DNA from: Chaenocephalus aceratus
Lineage: Eukaryota > Chordata > Actinopteri > Perciformes > Channichthyidae
DNA: 64,000 bases
Direction: 5' to 3'
Assembly (NCBI GenBank): GCA_023974075.1
Contig: CM043785.1
Coordinates: 23,997,169-24,061,168 of the forward strand
Shown here: one piece after another, positions 46,034-58,526 of the stretch
How positions within the stretch are numbered: the first letter of the stretch is position 1
Layout of the letters: each line of letters opens with the position of its first letter
Notes under the pieces: generated by a model
What the model was told of the DNA's origin: nothing
The model's database searches: none
The model's input: only the letters and a program-made list of their open reading frames with translations
Made by a program: the position numbers and the translations under genes

Positions 46034-48036
46034 CAGAGATGTTCACAAGTCTTTTTTTGCAAGTCCAAGTCAAGTCTCAAGTCTTTGGTCACGAGTCCAA
46101 GTCAAGTCTCAAGTCTTTGTGGGGTGAGACTTGATCAAGTCTCAAGTCTTTGGTCACGAGTCCAAGTCAAGTCTCAAGTCTCTAAAAAAATAAAAGTCTC
46201 ATGTCTCTTCTGGATGTAATAAGCCTTCTATTGTCTGCTGCTATCCAGTCTGTTAAGAATACTGCACAGCTATATCCAAGAAATTCAAAGCATGTACTGT
46301 GTTATTATCACTCCTATATCTATTAGCATACAGTATCAGTACTGACTAGTTGTTTGTTATATGATCACTTTAAACAGGCTATTGCAATGCAATATGAGGA
46401 AAAAGATCACACTTTAGCTAAATGCAAACAACTTATAAGCAAAACAATTCAGAATCAGAAATACGTCAAATATGTCTTTGTATCAACCGTATTGTTTAAT
46501 TACACTGGGTCTCTCATGACATCTTTTAAGTCTACTATTAATAAACATATTCCTCTATCCTCTCACTCAAACCCAGTGTAATGGTAACCTGATAAACCTG
46601 TAACATTAACATTACGTGGTCAACAATAAACCTGTAACCTGCCTATAAACCGACAGATGTATTTATGTATGTAACTATGTATTTTTCTACGTTTAACATT
46701 AGCCAGTAGATGGTGGCAGCGGAACGTAATGATTAACGTTACCGACCTTTTTTATGTCATGTCAAGTGTTGGATGTCAACGCCACTCAACGCAAACAAGT
46801 GTGACAAGCAAACATTCACTCATCTTTTCAAATATTCAGTTACAAAGCTAGTAGCAAGCTAAGTTAACATTACACAGCTGATGCTGAGCTAAACATGTTT
46901 GCTAAAAAAATAAAAGTCTCATGTCTCTTCTGGATGTAATAAGCCTTCTATTGTCTGCTGCTATCCAGTCTGTTAAGAATACTGCACAGCTATATCTAAG
47001 AAATTCAAAGCATTTACTGTGTTATTATCACTCCTATATCTATTAGCATACAGTATGAGTAGTACTGATTAGTTGTTTGTTATATGATCACTTTAAACAG
47101 GCTATTGCAATGCAATATGAGGAAAAACATCACACTTTAGCTAAATGCAAACAACTTATAAGCAAAACACTTCAGAATCAGAAATCAGTATCACAAATAC
47201 TTTATTAATCCCCCGCAGGGAAAATGATTAACGTTACCGACCTTTTTTATGTCATGTCAAGAGTTGGATGTCAACGCCACTCAACTCAAACAAGTGTGAC
47301 AAGCAATTCACTAATCGTTTCAAATATTCAGGTACAAAGCTAGTAGCAAGCTAAGTTAACATTACATAGCTGATGCTGAGCTAAACATGTTTGCTAACCG
47401 TCCATGCGTTAATGTGACTGACCTCTACGGGTGATTTTCAAGTGCCTGATGAAATTCGACGTTGTTGCGCCAGCATCCTTGATTTTGATATTGCAGGCTT
47501 TGCAGTGTGCGCTCCTTTTGTTGGTGCCGCCGGCGTTTTGTTCGAAGTTTATGTAGTTGAACCTAATTACAAGCGGTACAGCCGCAGGTGTGCCGCCGGT
47601 CGCTATTGTGTTACTACGAGGTAGTAACAGAGGCGCGCACGTCTGCGTAATGAGCCCGGCTAAAATAACTGGATGGCCTACCTGCCTGTCAGCCTTCCAT
47701 CTGGGCACAAACTTATCTCGTGCCCTCATTGGTCATGTGCGCGTTCGTGTGTGTTGGAGGAGGCGGGCTCTATAAGGAAGAAGCAGCCTCAAGCAGATTA
47801 TCTCCGGTTGTGTATTTTCAAATTCTAGCGATCTCGAGCCGGTTTCTCTCAAATGTACCTACCCCACCTTTAATACGCCAAAAATAGAAAACACAATGAT
47901 TGTTCACGAGTCCCAACACACGAGTCCAAGTCGAGTCTGAAGTCTTTTGGTCACGAGTCCAAGTCAAGTCTGAAGTCTGTGTGTGCGACTTAAGTGCGAC
48001 TCGAGTCCGAGTCGCAGACTCGAGTCCCCATCTCTG
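46034..48036 (-). mobile_element. hAT element, family Y copy 2 (2003 bp)
   Basis: Same ends as copy 1 (CAGAGATGTTCACAAGTC and GAGTCCCCATCTCTG), with the 8-bp duplication TCACAGGC at 46026-46033 and 48037-48044. It is longer because of an internal direct duplication: 46185-46440 recurs at 46905-47170. A short ATACTTTATTAATCCC LINE/SINE-tail motif lies at 47196. The BED finger on the minus strand (about 47530-47409, AHCKACNIKIKDAGATTSNF) is broken after HLK by a base loss relative to copy 1. Confidence 0.92.
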
Positions 48037-48299
48037 TCACAGGCCATTAACTATTAGGACTATTAAACACCTGAACTTTGAAATAACATCCATAACATTC
48101 ATCTGGCTGCTACTTAGAAATGATTTGTCTAATATATCATATAGTCCAATCACTTGTATAGACTCTTATTGCACTATTTCACTTTTTACTATTTTTCTTT
48201 TTGTATTGACTTGCACTATTTTTTCTGTTTATCTGTTTTATTGTGTTGCACTGTTGGAGGAGCCTGTGACCTAAGGGGGGGAGGAGACGTTCGATTCCT

Positions 48300-48680
48300 G
48301 TTTTGAATAGTGTGCCGTCGATGGGTTTAATTCCATTTCAAAATGCTGTTTATCGCTCAGCGTAAACTTCAACATTGTCAAGCAAAGCACATGGTGTAGT
48401 CCCAAACGATAGCTGAGGATTCTGGGTAGTGTAGTGTCTTCGGCCATCCTAAACTGAACAAATGTTTGTTTCTCCGAATCGAAGGGGAAAATTACAAAAG
48501 CATTGTACACAATTTAAACCAATCAATGTTGTGTAATTAACAAGGATAATCTGGTGTTTTTGAGTTGATGAGTCGTGCAGATATCACTGTAAAATCAATC
48601 GACATTAAAGAGTATACTTACTTCCGGGTGTAAAATCCTCCGTTGTCCAATGGGAATGGACGCTCACATTGCTCTCCGTA
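48300..48680 (-). repeat. Repeat shared (inverted) with the 52.2-kb hAT
   Basis: Reverse complement of about 52750-53150. Shared blocks include CACATGGTGTAGTCC, ATAGCTG(A/G)GGATTCTGGGTA, CAATCAATGTTGTGTAATTA and GTCCAATG(G/A)GAATGGACG. It is probably an internal fragment of the same element family. No coding capacity. Confidence 0.75.
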
Positions 48681-49572
48681 ATACAATAAAGGGGACATGA
48701 TCAAATCGGAATATAATGTTCTTTTAAAAAACGTTAACTAAAGGGAACAATCTATTTGACACAGCTGAAGCTCTGGGCTTCCTTAAAAACGAACTAATGT
48801 AATACAAATCACAGTTGCATTACACACAATGCACTGTTTCTTGAGAACAAAAATTCGTAACTAATGCACCATAATACATTCTGACGAAAAAGAAAAATTA
48901 TTATGAATACAAATAAAATAAAAGAAGCCTCCCGTGAGTTACTACAAGCTATAAAGTAGATTTTAAAAACGTTTTATAGAATAAAAGCTCACTGCAGGAC
49001 GTTGTAGAAATGCGTGTGTGCACCACGACAAAGGAGACTCATTCACTTTACATTGGGGTTGTTTGCGTGGTGCCGACACGTAAATGTAACAAAGTTCGTG
49101 ACACCACTACGCAATGCGGTGTTAAGGAGTCGTGGTGGAGTCACGCATTCTGGTGAGATCAGGTTGAACTAGCTAGATCTGATAGATTTGGACATAAACG
49201 GGAGTGAAGTATAACGGACGCGAGAGAGAGATCAGAGATCAGATCAGCTGCTGCTGACGGAGAACACGCAGCTCCGCATGATCCCAGCTCCATCGCTGTG
49301 ATGGACCGTTGAGCGGAGCGAAATAAAAAAAATGAAATTCTTTACTGTCAGAGACTGACGGGCTGTCAGGAGAGCGAGAAGAAAAGAGAGCACCCCGTTT
49401 ATTGTTCCCATTTTATTATCCAGAATTACTGTAAACCTTTGAATAAAGTAGTCACTATTAGTAGTTTGTTTAAATGCATTTACTTCTGTTATTTTACCAT
49501 TAACATAAAATAAATCTCACGTACCCCCTGCAGTACTGCAGGGGTCCGCCTATCCCCATTTGAGAACCACTG
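48681..49572. repeat. MITE fragment and orphan hAT right end
   Basis: 49175-49325 is the inverse of 40030-40190. 49535-49572 reads CCCTGCAGTACTGCAGGGG, then ATTTGAGAACCACTG, a hAT-type right end whose left partner I could not find; its outer flank is CTCTAGAC. The intervening part is unassigned. Confidence 0.45.
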
Positions 49573-52176
49573 CTCTAGACATTAAGTATGACACTTGACA
49601 TCTTGTTTTGTGCCTTGTTGGATGCAATTCTGGTGCCTTCACTATACATTGTAATACTGGAAATGATAACCTACGGTGGGTACAACGAATGATTCATTTC
49701 CATAACTAAATACTTCTTCAACAAGTGAAACCGTGGCAGGTAATTACCTTGATTTATGGAACATACAGCAAGATAAAATTCATTAAAACTTAGGTGAAAT
49801 TATCATTCTTATTCACTCTATTTAGCTTGTGGCATATTTCCCCATAAAACAGCAGAGGCATTCCGGCTTTTTATTTGCAGCATTACTTCATTTCAGGGGG
49901 AATATTTCCAGTAATAACCACAAAATCTCTGTGCGGCAATTAGATAATCCCCTGAGCAGAGGATTTGCTGTCACATTACAGTTAAGTTTTTCTCTTGTGT
50001 ATTCTGGCTCATGTCATCCTAGATTTTGCCATTTTTCTCTCGTTTTTAAGAACATTATTGCCATCTGAAACCTCTCAAGGTTGGCTAAGTCAAGTGCTGT
50101 GTATTTGTGCTCATAGTAGTGCAGACGGCTTGGCAGGATCAGACCACAACAGTACTTGGTTGCCTTGCTGTAATCAGATAGGGCCTAATCTCTCTTTTGT
50201 ACCTCCTATGACAGCATTTCCAACATACACAAAACTACCATTTTGACTGCTTGATTAACTCATTTACTAATATCAAGATGTAAGCCTGCTTCACAAAAGT
50301 GCAGCCTTGTCTAAACATTTGTATAGGATAAACATTATGTGCCACAGATATATGGAGTATCGTAGAAAGAAGCAAAGGATGTGTCTTTCTTGAAAGACTA
50401 TACGTTTATGGCTTTCATTTTATGGCCAGACATTTCAGAGTCTTGAAGTAGAGGAATGAGATGGACAGTGAAAACAAGACAGAAATGAAAGCCTTATTTG
50501 GCATCAAAACTTGGTTGTAATGGAATGAGATTGCTCTCCTGTTTTTTCTTAAACTGCTGTCTTTAAGAGGTAGTATAATGACTATGGGGAAAATCAAAAC
50601 GTTGTAATGGAAAGCAAAGCAAGGATATCACCTGAACCCTATCCAACCTATTTTTATCTCCAAAAAGTTTGAAATGAGTGCAAACCATTTTCCCTTCTTT
50701 TTTTCCACTAAGATTGGACCACTGTTTAAGAGAACCTTTTTTTTGACATACGTTTCTTGGCTGGAAAAACCGTACTAAAACGGCTACTATTTGACACTAC
50801 TACAGCTTTTAATACTAGCATGATTAACCAGCTATCATTATTAATCCTCAAGATGGATATAATTGCATATATTTAATCACTATTTTCAATATTACTGTTT
50901 TAGCACTGCCAGTCACAGAACATTCCTCTGCTTAAGTCTTCTGATCCTGCAGTTGGAGTCAAAGAACAAGAGTAAACAGAAACTATCATTACCTCCTAAA
51001 CAAGAAATCAATCCTCCTTCTTCTCAAATTGGCTGAGCATAGGTCTCACCATTTCATGAGTGGAAGTTAAACCAAATTGAACTTTATGGGACACAAATGA
51101 GGCAGGAAACATTTAAAAAGGACAGAAGGCAATTGCATGTTGTCACTTTTGTTGTTGATATTAACAGGGTGTGAATTCCATTGTAACAATTGTTACAAAG
51201 TTACTAAGTGTTAACACTTAGAGGAATTCAATACTGCTGCCATGAGCACTGAGCACATTAGCATGTACTTACAATAACACCAAGATCAGCAGGAAGAAAG
51301 TTTTGGTGACTATGTAATGCATGTTATGTAATCTCCAAATATGTGTTTGCTCTTTCTAATTTTAGCGCTCTACAGTAGGTACAAAAACAAAAGTTTAAAA
51401 TATCTGTACATGGATTTGAACTGTAATTAGGTCTTTAAGTTCCTGCTTCATTCAGATTTTTTTCAGAATGTCTCTTCTTCTGAAATGAATTGCCTTTTTG
51501 TTCTTTTGCTGATTATAACTATTCTCTTGACGTCCGGGCTTTGATGGAGATTTGCTAAAATTATACATTTATGATTCGGACAATTCCATGAGAACCACTA
51601 TTGCGTCACGTGAGTCCATTCAGTTGTACATCAAAGAACTAAGTCATTTCCCATGACACTTCCTATCACCCTACCCTTTTAACTGTTTAAAAAGGGTAGG
51701 TGAAATAGTTGTGTAGATATTAAATTGTTCCTAATTTAGTGAGTGGTTGGTCGTAAGTTGTTTTGATATCATGCCAATGTTCAATATAAGCAATAAGCCA
51801 ACCAGAAAATGGCCCATTACTGTTTTCCAATTTTCATTTTAGATAAGGTTATATTTAATAATAAACAGGAGTTATTTGTAGTATAAAGGTGTGAATTGCC
51901 AGTTTTTCATGCTGGTATAACTTTACTGAGGATCAGTCACTATGGCATGAAGTGTTGTTGTTTTCTTAACCTACTGCTCAGATGCTACAGTTCAGGGGAT
52001 TTGTGTCAAGTTTCATGGCACTGTCAGTGTACAGCTGGAAGGAGGAAGTTTTCCAAAATGACATGTTAGGAATTTTCCCACAGCTGAAGCAGAGGGCAGC
52101 CAAGGGATCTATATCTTTGACATGTTTTGTGTTGACAGGATGACTCTAAATCCCAGTGCTCTAAGCACCTCTGAGT
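49573..52176. other. No gene recognised (2.6 kb)
   Basis: AT-rich, without long frames, tandem arrays or matches elsewhere in the window that I could see. Confidence 0.45.
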
Positions 52177-52184
52177 CCTGGAGG

Positions 52185-53535
52185 TAGGGGTGGACGATAT
52201 ATATCGTCGTGACGATATTAGGTCTCCACGATATGCTTTTACAGATATATCGTATCTATCGTGATAAAAAAAATAATAATAATTTGAAGAAAAAAAAAAC
52301 TTGAAAACAAAACTTGAAAAAAAATAAACTGATGTGAAAGACATGCTCTAAAGCTGTCTAGTCAGGATTCAGACAGTATTGCACTTCATTTATTGTCTTG
52401 GTTGATTCTGTTGGCTTATATTTTTATTTTATTTGCGTGCATATGAAACGCTAACCATTCCCATTGAGATCATTAAAACTGTAATTTGAACGGCGATCAA
52501 GCCTGAAGCCACAGAGACGGACACGATCCCCTGTCTGGCTAGGGTTAGGGTTAGCCAACACACTCTCACTCCATAATCGTCCAGGAGCGACGTTTGGTCA
52601 GTGTCCGTGGCGTGCAGTTGTGACGCTCCTAGGCTCTTTCAGCTTCATAAAGGGACGCAAATAGCTTTAAACTGATTGCAATGTATTCCCATCTGCAGCG
52701 GGATTTGACGCTCATGGAAGCACGGCATTCGTTTGTGTCGGCTGCCCTTAAAGGCAATGTGAGCGTCCATTCTCATTGGATAACGGAGAATTGTACACCC
52801 GGAAGTAAGTATTCCCCTTACTGACGATTGATTTTACAGTGATATCTGCACTACTCATCGACTAAAAAACACCAGATTATCCTTGTTAATTACACAACAT
52901 TGATTGGTTTAAATTGTGTGCAATGCTTTTGTATTTTTCCCCTTCGATTCGGAGAAACAAATATTTTTTCGGAGTAAAGGATGGCAGAAGACACTACACT
53001 ACCCAGAATCCCCAGCTATCGTTTGGACTACACCATGTGCTCTGTTTGACAAACCGTGATAGTCCTCAAGCTCTGTGATTGGAGAGTGTGCTCCGAGGGT
53101 TACGCCGAGCCTCGAACAGCACTTGAAATGGGATGGAACCACGGCAGACTGTCCAAAACTGGATTTGAACAGGTCCACCGCGTCCACCCCCTCCCCCACC
53201 CCGTCCCCAGAACTACACATGCTGGCTATTCTGTTTCGCAACATGTTCTTTATCTATGGCACGTCTCTACTGGGAGTTGTAGTTTTAAAAGACGTTTTCG
53301 TATTTCCCATAATAAGAAGTTCATTCAGGGATTCATTTCAGAAATAAAACCAGCTTGAAATGCTATTTTGGTCTGTTACTCCTTTTTGTTTTAGTTTCTG
53401 TGACCTTGTAGGTGCTTGTAACTTGAAAAATAACCATAATAACCGACATGAAAAAATATCGTGATATATATCGTCTATCGTGATACTGCTTGAAAAATAT
53501 CGTGATAATATATTTTTCAATATCGCCCACCCCTA
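52185..53535. mobile_element. hAT-type element (1351 bp)
   Basis: Ends are TAGGGGTGGACGATAT and ATATCGCCCACCCCTA, flanked by the perfect 8-bp duplication CCTGGAGG at 52177-52184 and 53536-53543. The subterminal regions are rich in ATATCGTGAT motifs, probable transposase sites. Frames at 53056-53358 have no known domain, so the copy is non-autonomous. It shares about 300 bp with the inverted repeat at 48.3 kb. Confidence 0.9.
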
Positions 53536-53543
53536 CCTGGAGG

Positions 53544-54230
53544 TCACTGCCATCTATCAAAAATAAAAGCATTGATCTCCAGTATGTGGTGTTGAAAGCA
53601 GCTTCAAGTGTACATACAAGTCTCATAAGCTCAGATATACTACAACAGTTGTTTAGTTATTTTGTATATACATTTAGCAATCAGACTTGAGGCTGGACTG
53701 CAAAACTTGATGTTTTATTTCACTATATCTTATATAATTATGAACATATTAACATTAGAAAGTGCATCATAGTTTTTGCACCATATTTCTTCTTAACATT
53801 GTGTTGCTAAAGTATAGTCTACATCACTGCTCTGTATAGTGGGTGAGAGCTTTTTCCAGATCGATGAGATCTTAGTAATAACAGCTAAAAGCTACAGTAA
53901 TGCTTAAACTTAGATTTGGCTGCTCAATAGCACAAGAGAGGTATGGGGTGACACACTGATCTCTCTAAAACATCTGTTTCCTGCCTCCTTGTCTGCCTGG
54001 TGTATCCAAACCTTAAGAGCTTTAGCTTGAATTACCTATGTTTGTGTAGGGGGATAAACAAAAGCTCCATGCTTTAGGTTTCTCTTGTAATCCGTGTCGG
54101 CAGAAAGGAGAAGAAAAGCAGAACACATGGAGTGACTAAATTAAGCACAGTGGTTGCTTCATGCTTCAAAAATCACTCTAACTACAGATGGAAAGGTTGA
54201 ACTGCCTCACTTGCTCGCTTTAGTGTGTTT
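53544..54230. other. No gene recognised
   Basis: AT-rich, only short frames, nothing nameable. Confidence 0.4.
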
Positions 54231-54231
54231 A

Positions 54232-54577
54232 GACCATAGACTGTATATATAAATGGACGTAGGGTCCGTGACGTCACCCATAGGATTCTGCAGATTTGCC
54301 GTGAAGCCCTTAGTAGGCGGAGTCGGCCACTAACGGCTCGACAGTGACGTCAGTGTCTAACTCCCGCCTTCTCCCGCCTGTTCCAAATAAGGGCAAAGAG
54401 GCGGTGCTGAGGCGGAGCCGAGGCGGGACAGGGCGGGACCTGCTGCCACCGAGCGTGACGTTCCAGACCTAGCTCAGGCTAAGAAGCTAAGCTAACATGC
54501 TCTCAGTATTAAGCTAACAACCTACGCTAACAACCCAGCTTGCGGTCACTGCTCCTCGTTCCCGGCATATTCTGAAG
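54232..54577 (+). promoter_or_regulatory. Probable promoter and non-coding first exon of the SGNH gene
   Basis: GC-rich stretch in AT-rich surroundings. It has two perfect CRE palindromes TGACGTCA at 54269 and 54345, and ends in a splice donor, GAAG|GTAAGAT, at 54577/54578. The left part (CCATAGACTGTATATA, then AAATGGACGTAGGGTCCGTG) looks like a block common in fish interspersed repeats. The promoter may therefore be transposon-derived. Confidence 0.45.
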
Positions 54578-54818
54578 GTAAGATACCCTGTAACTTTACA
54601 AAACTTGTCCTTTTGATGTAAATGTTCTTGAACCTACACTATACAATTGTTTTTTAAGTGCTTCACCGTTTTTCAAATATAAATGTCATTTGTAACTAAA
54701 CTTTGTAAACTAGCAGAGATATGGCCAGTGTTGCGTGAATTAAATGTGATTAATGAAATATGACTGTAGAAAAAGAAAGGTGCTTTTATATTGATTAAAC
54801 CATTTTTATTTATTTCAG

Positions 54819-54954
54819 CATTAAGAAAAAAGAAGATGGCAACCTCCTCCACGCCAAACTGCACAACCTGTACTTTACATGACTTCAGATGGTTGACATT
54901 AAACACAAACATACTATACATGTACATATACATGTGTGCACAATTGTAGATAAA
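54819..54954 (+). other. Possible second exon of the SGNH gene
   Basis: It starts after the acceptor TTTATTTATTTCAG (ends 54818). An ATG at 54836 opens a short frame, MATSSTPNCTTCTLHDFRWL. The donor is unclear. Not supported by any domain. Confidence 0.3.
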
Positions 54955-55177
54955 CAGCACACAGTATATAAATATATATATATATATATATAAACTGTGT
55001 GCTGTTAATCTGTTTTTTGAGGTTTTGCTCTCTTGTTACTTTTAACCATACAGGTGTGATTTCATAGTTATTTTGTATGTTATTGTCAAAGGAACAAAAT
55101 GAGCAACCCTTTATACTTAATTTTATATTCCTCATTATCTGAAGCATTTGTTACTCTCATTTATTTTCCTCCCATAG

Positions 55178-55725
55178 TGACTGTATGGATAATCGGAGAC
55201 AGCTATGTCCGGCGTGGAGCCCAGAGAGCTACAGAGAACATCAGCAGCAACCTTGGCCTTGACCTGAGGGTGTGCTGGTTCGGTTGGGGTGGACTGCGCT
55301 GGAGAGGTGTCCTCCCTTTCTTTTCCTACTCCCTGCGAGGAAGAGCAGTCCCGGATGTCCTCCTCATCCACTGTGGCGGCAATGACTTGGGGGATGTGCC
55401 CAGTGTTCAGTTGCTGAACCAGATGAAGGAGGACCTGCACCAGCTTCACCATCGGCACCCTGGCTTGAAGATCATGCTCTCCCAGAGGTGCCGGTGGAGG
55501 GCTGGTGCAAATCCTGTCAAAATTGACAAGGCCTGGAAGTTTGTTAACAGTGTTTTGGCTACTTTTGTTCATAGCCTAAATGGTGCCATTGTTGACCACT
55601 CCAACATTAGACATGACAGTCCTGGGCTGTTTTTGCGAGATGGAGTTCATTTCACCCCTAGGGGAAATTATATTTTTTTAAAGTCACTAGCCAATTGCCT
55701 GAAAGACCACCTCCAAAGACTGTGA
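55178..55725 (+). CDS. SGNH-hydrolase-like protein, last exon
   Basis: The frame encodes an esterase/acyl-hydrolase fold of the GDSL/SGNH type: VWIIGDSYVRRG with the nucleophile Ser (residue 35 of the longest reading), GWGG as the glycine block, HCGGND with Asn95, and DGVHFTPRG with Asp181 and His184. All catalytic residues are present. The 208-codon reading starts at 55099, but a clean acceptor, TTTTCCTCCCATAG, ends at 55177, so the first 26 residues are probably intronic. An upstream exon may begin at 54819 after TTTATTTCAG, with an ATG at 54836. A poly(A) signal AATAAA lies near 56036. The substrate is unknown. SGNH domains occur in fish LINE ORF1 proteins and in some Ngaro retroelements, so a transposon origin is likely. 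I saw no stop or frameshift. Confidence 0.7.
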
Positions 55726-56035
55726 ACTGCTAAAATGTCAGTATCACCGTTTTTGGATTTGGCCTTTAGAGTATGTATTCTAAGGCCCTTGCTAAGCCCA
55801 GACTGTCATGGCTAATGTTGAGTTAGATATTACATCTGTAGCCATAACACTGTTAACATGGCTGCTCTTCCTCTTCCCCACATCCCACCCCCCCCCCTCT
55901 TCCCCCAATGGACTCTGTAGCTCTCCAGGCCCATGCTGGGCATGGCTGTCTGTCAAACCTTTTATTTTGTATTTGTTATGATGTTTTTTGTTATTTTATT
56001 TGTTAAAATAATTATGTATTTATGTAAATATTGAA

Positions 56036-56041
56036 AATAAA
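56036..56041 (+). terminator. Poly(A) signal of the SGNH gene
   Basis: AATAAA in TTGAAAATAAATTAC, about 310 bases after the SGNH stop, in an AT-rich 3' untranslated stretch. Confidence 0.45.
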
Positions 56042-56059
56042 TTACATTCATATTTTCAC

Positions 56060-57311
56060 TTATTTTGTCTACTGCTTACTGTAGTAAGCCAAGCCGGAGC
56101 AGTCTGAAAAGAGTCCCAAGTTTAAAAACACAAAATCTTGACAATGAATACTACGCTGTCATTTATCAGTGACAATGCAAACAACAGGAAGGTCTCCCCT
56201 AATCCCATGTATTTTTGCATCAATGTCATAAACATACCATAGAATGTAATTATGAAGTGCAATACCCACAATCCCTACAGGGTCGTAACGTCACAGAAAA
56301 TAATACCTTTTAGAGAGTTTCGAAATTGTTCAGTATGCAGATGATATTTGTTTTACAATAGAAACATTTTCCCCATAAATGTTCCCACATGTTGTGAGCA
56401 TCAACTTTAAATCTTTTGTCAACAAATAAAAAACATCTTAATTTCTTTAGGACAACATTTTGTTTATAACACCACTACATTAACAATAAGCATAGGAAAA
56501 TGATAAATGTCAACATTTAAGATTGTGCTTTTACTCTTTATTTAAATCAGATCTATTTCACATTGAAAGTTACATCTTGCATTTTATGAAAAGTAAAGCT
56601 TTCGAATCATTGTATGACTTAAGTACACTAGAACATAAATTAAAGATGTGCAACAACTGTATCAGTAATTACAATGATATAACTTATGCACAGGATTGGG
56701 ATGGTTACTTGCCAAAAACACAACCAGTAACTTCATGTGAGTATCAAGATATAAAAGTAATGTAACGTGATAACTTTATTTTTGTTTTGGATTACCTCAA
56801 TATCAAATGCAATGCAAATAAACACAGGAGAGAAGAAATATTAATATGATTTTTTTACTTAAATGTATAATATAATACCATAAAGCAGATTCAGGCAGTA
56901 GGTGTACAGATTCACAATGAAAGTATTAGCCTACAGAACAGTACCACTTCCAGAGAAGAGATACAATTTGATCATTTTACATATATGCTCTTTTTAGGTT
57001 TTGAATAAGATTGTAATCCTGAGTTTCCCTATTATTAAAAAAAGTCAAACTAATCCGATTACATCTCTTCCTCTGTATCTAAGGATCACACTTTCCTTTT
57101 GTTCTATACGATCTTGATTCGTGTTAGATGTAATCCATTACTATCTAAGCCAATACAAGTCATAACTTTTGGAAAATTGTCTCAAGTTATAAATTGTGCC
57201 TTCAATCTCTTTCACATGGAGAAGACATCCCATTGGCCGAGGCGTTGCAACTTCCCTCAAGCGTCCTACATGAAAGAAAGATCACATGTTAGAAATGTGT
57301 GCACAAACTAT
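56060..57311. other. No gene recognised
   Basis: AT-rich sequence. A plus-strand frame at 56523-56765 has no known motif, and I leave it out. Confidence 0.4.
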
Positions 57312-57691
57312 TCAGTATGACCCGTCTTGGTTTAAAGCCCAAGTGTGAGAGTGAACAGAGGCGGAGTCTGCGCGTTGGCTGCTGCTACCCAAACCAACAT
57401 CCTCCTCACAAGCATTGGCTGTTGGAACGTCATTTTGCTCCACATGTGGAACAACAAAGGCTTCTTCAGGTGTGCCTTGTATCATAATGATATTGCTCTG
57501 ATCAGCAGCAAGACTGTTTTCACCACTACCATGGTCTACATCTGCAACCTCCTCATTGCTGTCAACAGTCGAACTAGGAGTGTCACTTACCTCGTCATTG
57601 CTATTCACCCTGCTTTTCCTTCTAGGCTGTTGTTCTTTGCCATTTGCCAGAAAATGGTGGGCACTGCAGTGTTTTTCAGGCATCTCCTTCC
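57312..57691 (-). CDS. Probable last exon of a THAP-like gene
   Basis: On the minus strand an acceptor, TTATTTTTATTAG, precedes the exon at 57691. The frame reads GKEMPEKHCSAHHFLANGKE and continues as a Ser/Asp/Glu-rich tail (SDTPSSTVDSNEEVADVDHG) to a stop at 57312. No known domain is visible. It is placed with the upstream THAP exon because of strand, spacing and splice signals. Alternatively it is a separate unknown gene. Confidence 0.45.
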
Positions 57692-57719
57692 CTAATAAAA
57701 ATAATAAACAAAAACACAT

Positions 57720-58526
57720 AAAATAACTTTTTGAGGTCTGTAGATATTCAACTTTCTTTTGAATAATGTTGTTTTAAATGTAAGAGTGCATTATAAAAGA
57801 CAATAGAGGGCCAACATGTTAACTATGCAGTTAATCTATTCAACAATTACGTGTTTCCAAGATTCAGATTCAAAGGATTTATGTCATAGCACATAGGCTA
57901 CAGTGTAGGAATGGCAATGCAAATCATCTGTCCCGAGCTCCTCCAACAATGCAACATAGTTATAAGACATAAAACAATAAAAGAAATTCAAAATTAAATT
58001 AAGAATAATAAATTAGTGCAGGCAGAAATCTATATACACGTAAATATAATAAGACATATGCAAGAACAGAATGTAAAGATAAATATTGTATAGTAAAATT
58101 AAATTAAATCATTTTTTTTTTTTACAGTGATAGCTGTTAAGATAAATAAGTTATAAGGTGACAACAGATGAATGAATGTTGCTATTAAAATAATGTAAAA
58201 AACGGTAATATAATTCATCTGTTTTTACCATAGAGTATGTGGGGGGAAATGGCAATTATTTATCTATGATAAAGAGTCTTTGCATAAATTGAAGAGAAAT
58301 GTGATGGTTTGCAAAACAAAATCGATTTCTATGTTTCTTTACTTAACTGGCAAAATCTTAATTTGGCCTTTAATCAAAAGAACATTATTCATCACTGATG
58401 TGCAAGCTGTGCCATAACAATTATTTAGCATTGTATGATGTATAACTTGTATTTAATTAGTAACAACAATGTACACTCACAAATGGAACCAAGTTATTTT
58501 TTTTAAAAAAAAGGATCTGTACCCAT
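57720..58526. other. Probable intron with a repeat tail
   Basis: AT-rich. 57860-57960 holds a TCAAAGGATTTATGTCATAG segment resembling the 3' tails of fish LINE/SINE repeats. Nothing coding. Confidence 0.4.

Larger units (their letters stand above)
45090..48282 (+). pseudogene. Outer LINE C-terminus and 3' end, doubly interrupted
   Basis: 45090-45175 reads KKALRIIKDPHHPSHKLFCL, then LPSG. The continuation IRTKTTRLRDSFISQAI appears at about 45990-46033 and resumes at 48045 after the hAT. This is the end of an L2/CR1-like LINE protein. The 3' end runs to about 48282. A second LINE (45183-45985) and a hAT (46034-48036) sit inside it. Confidence 0.65.
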
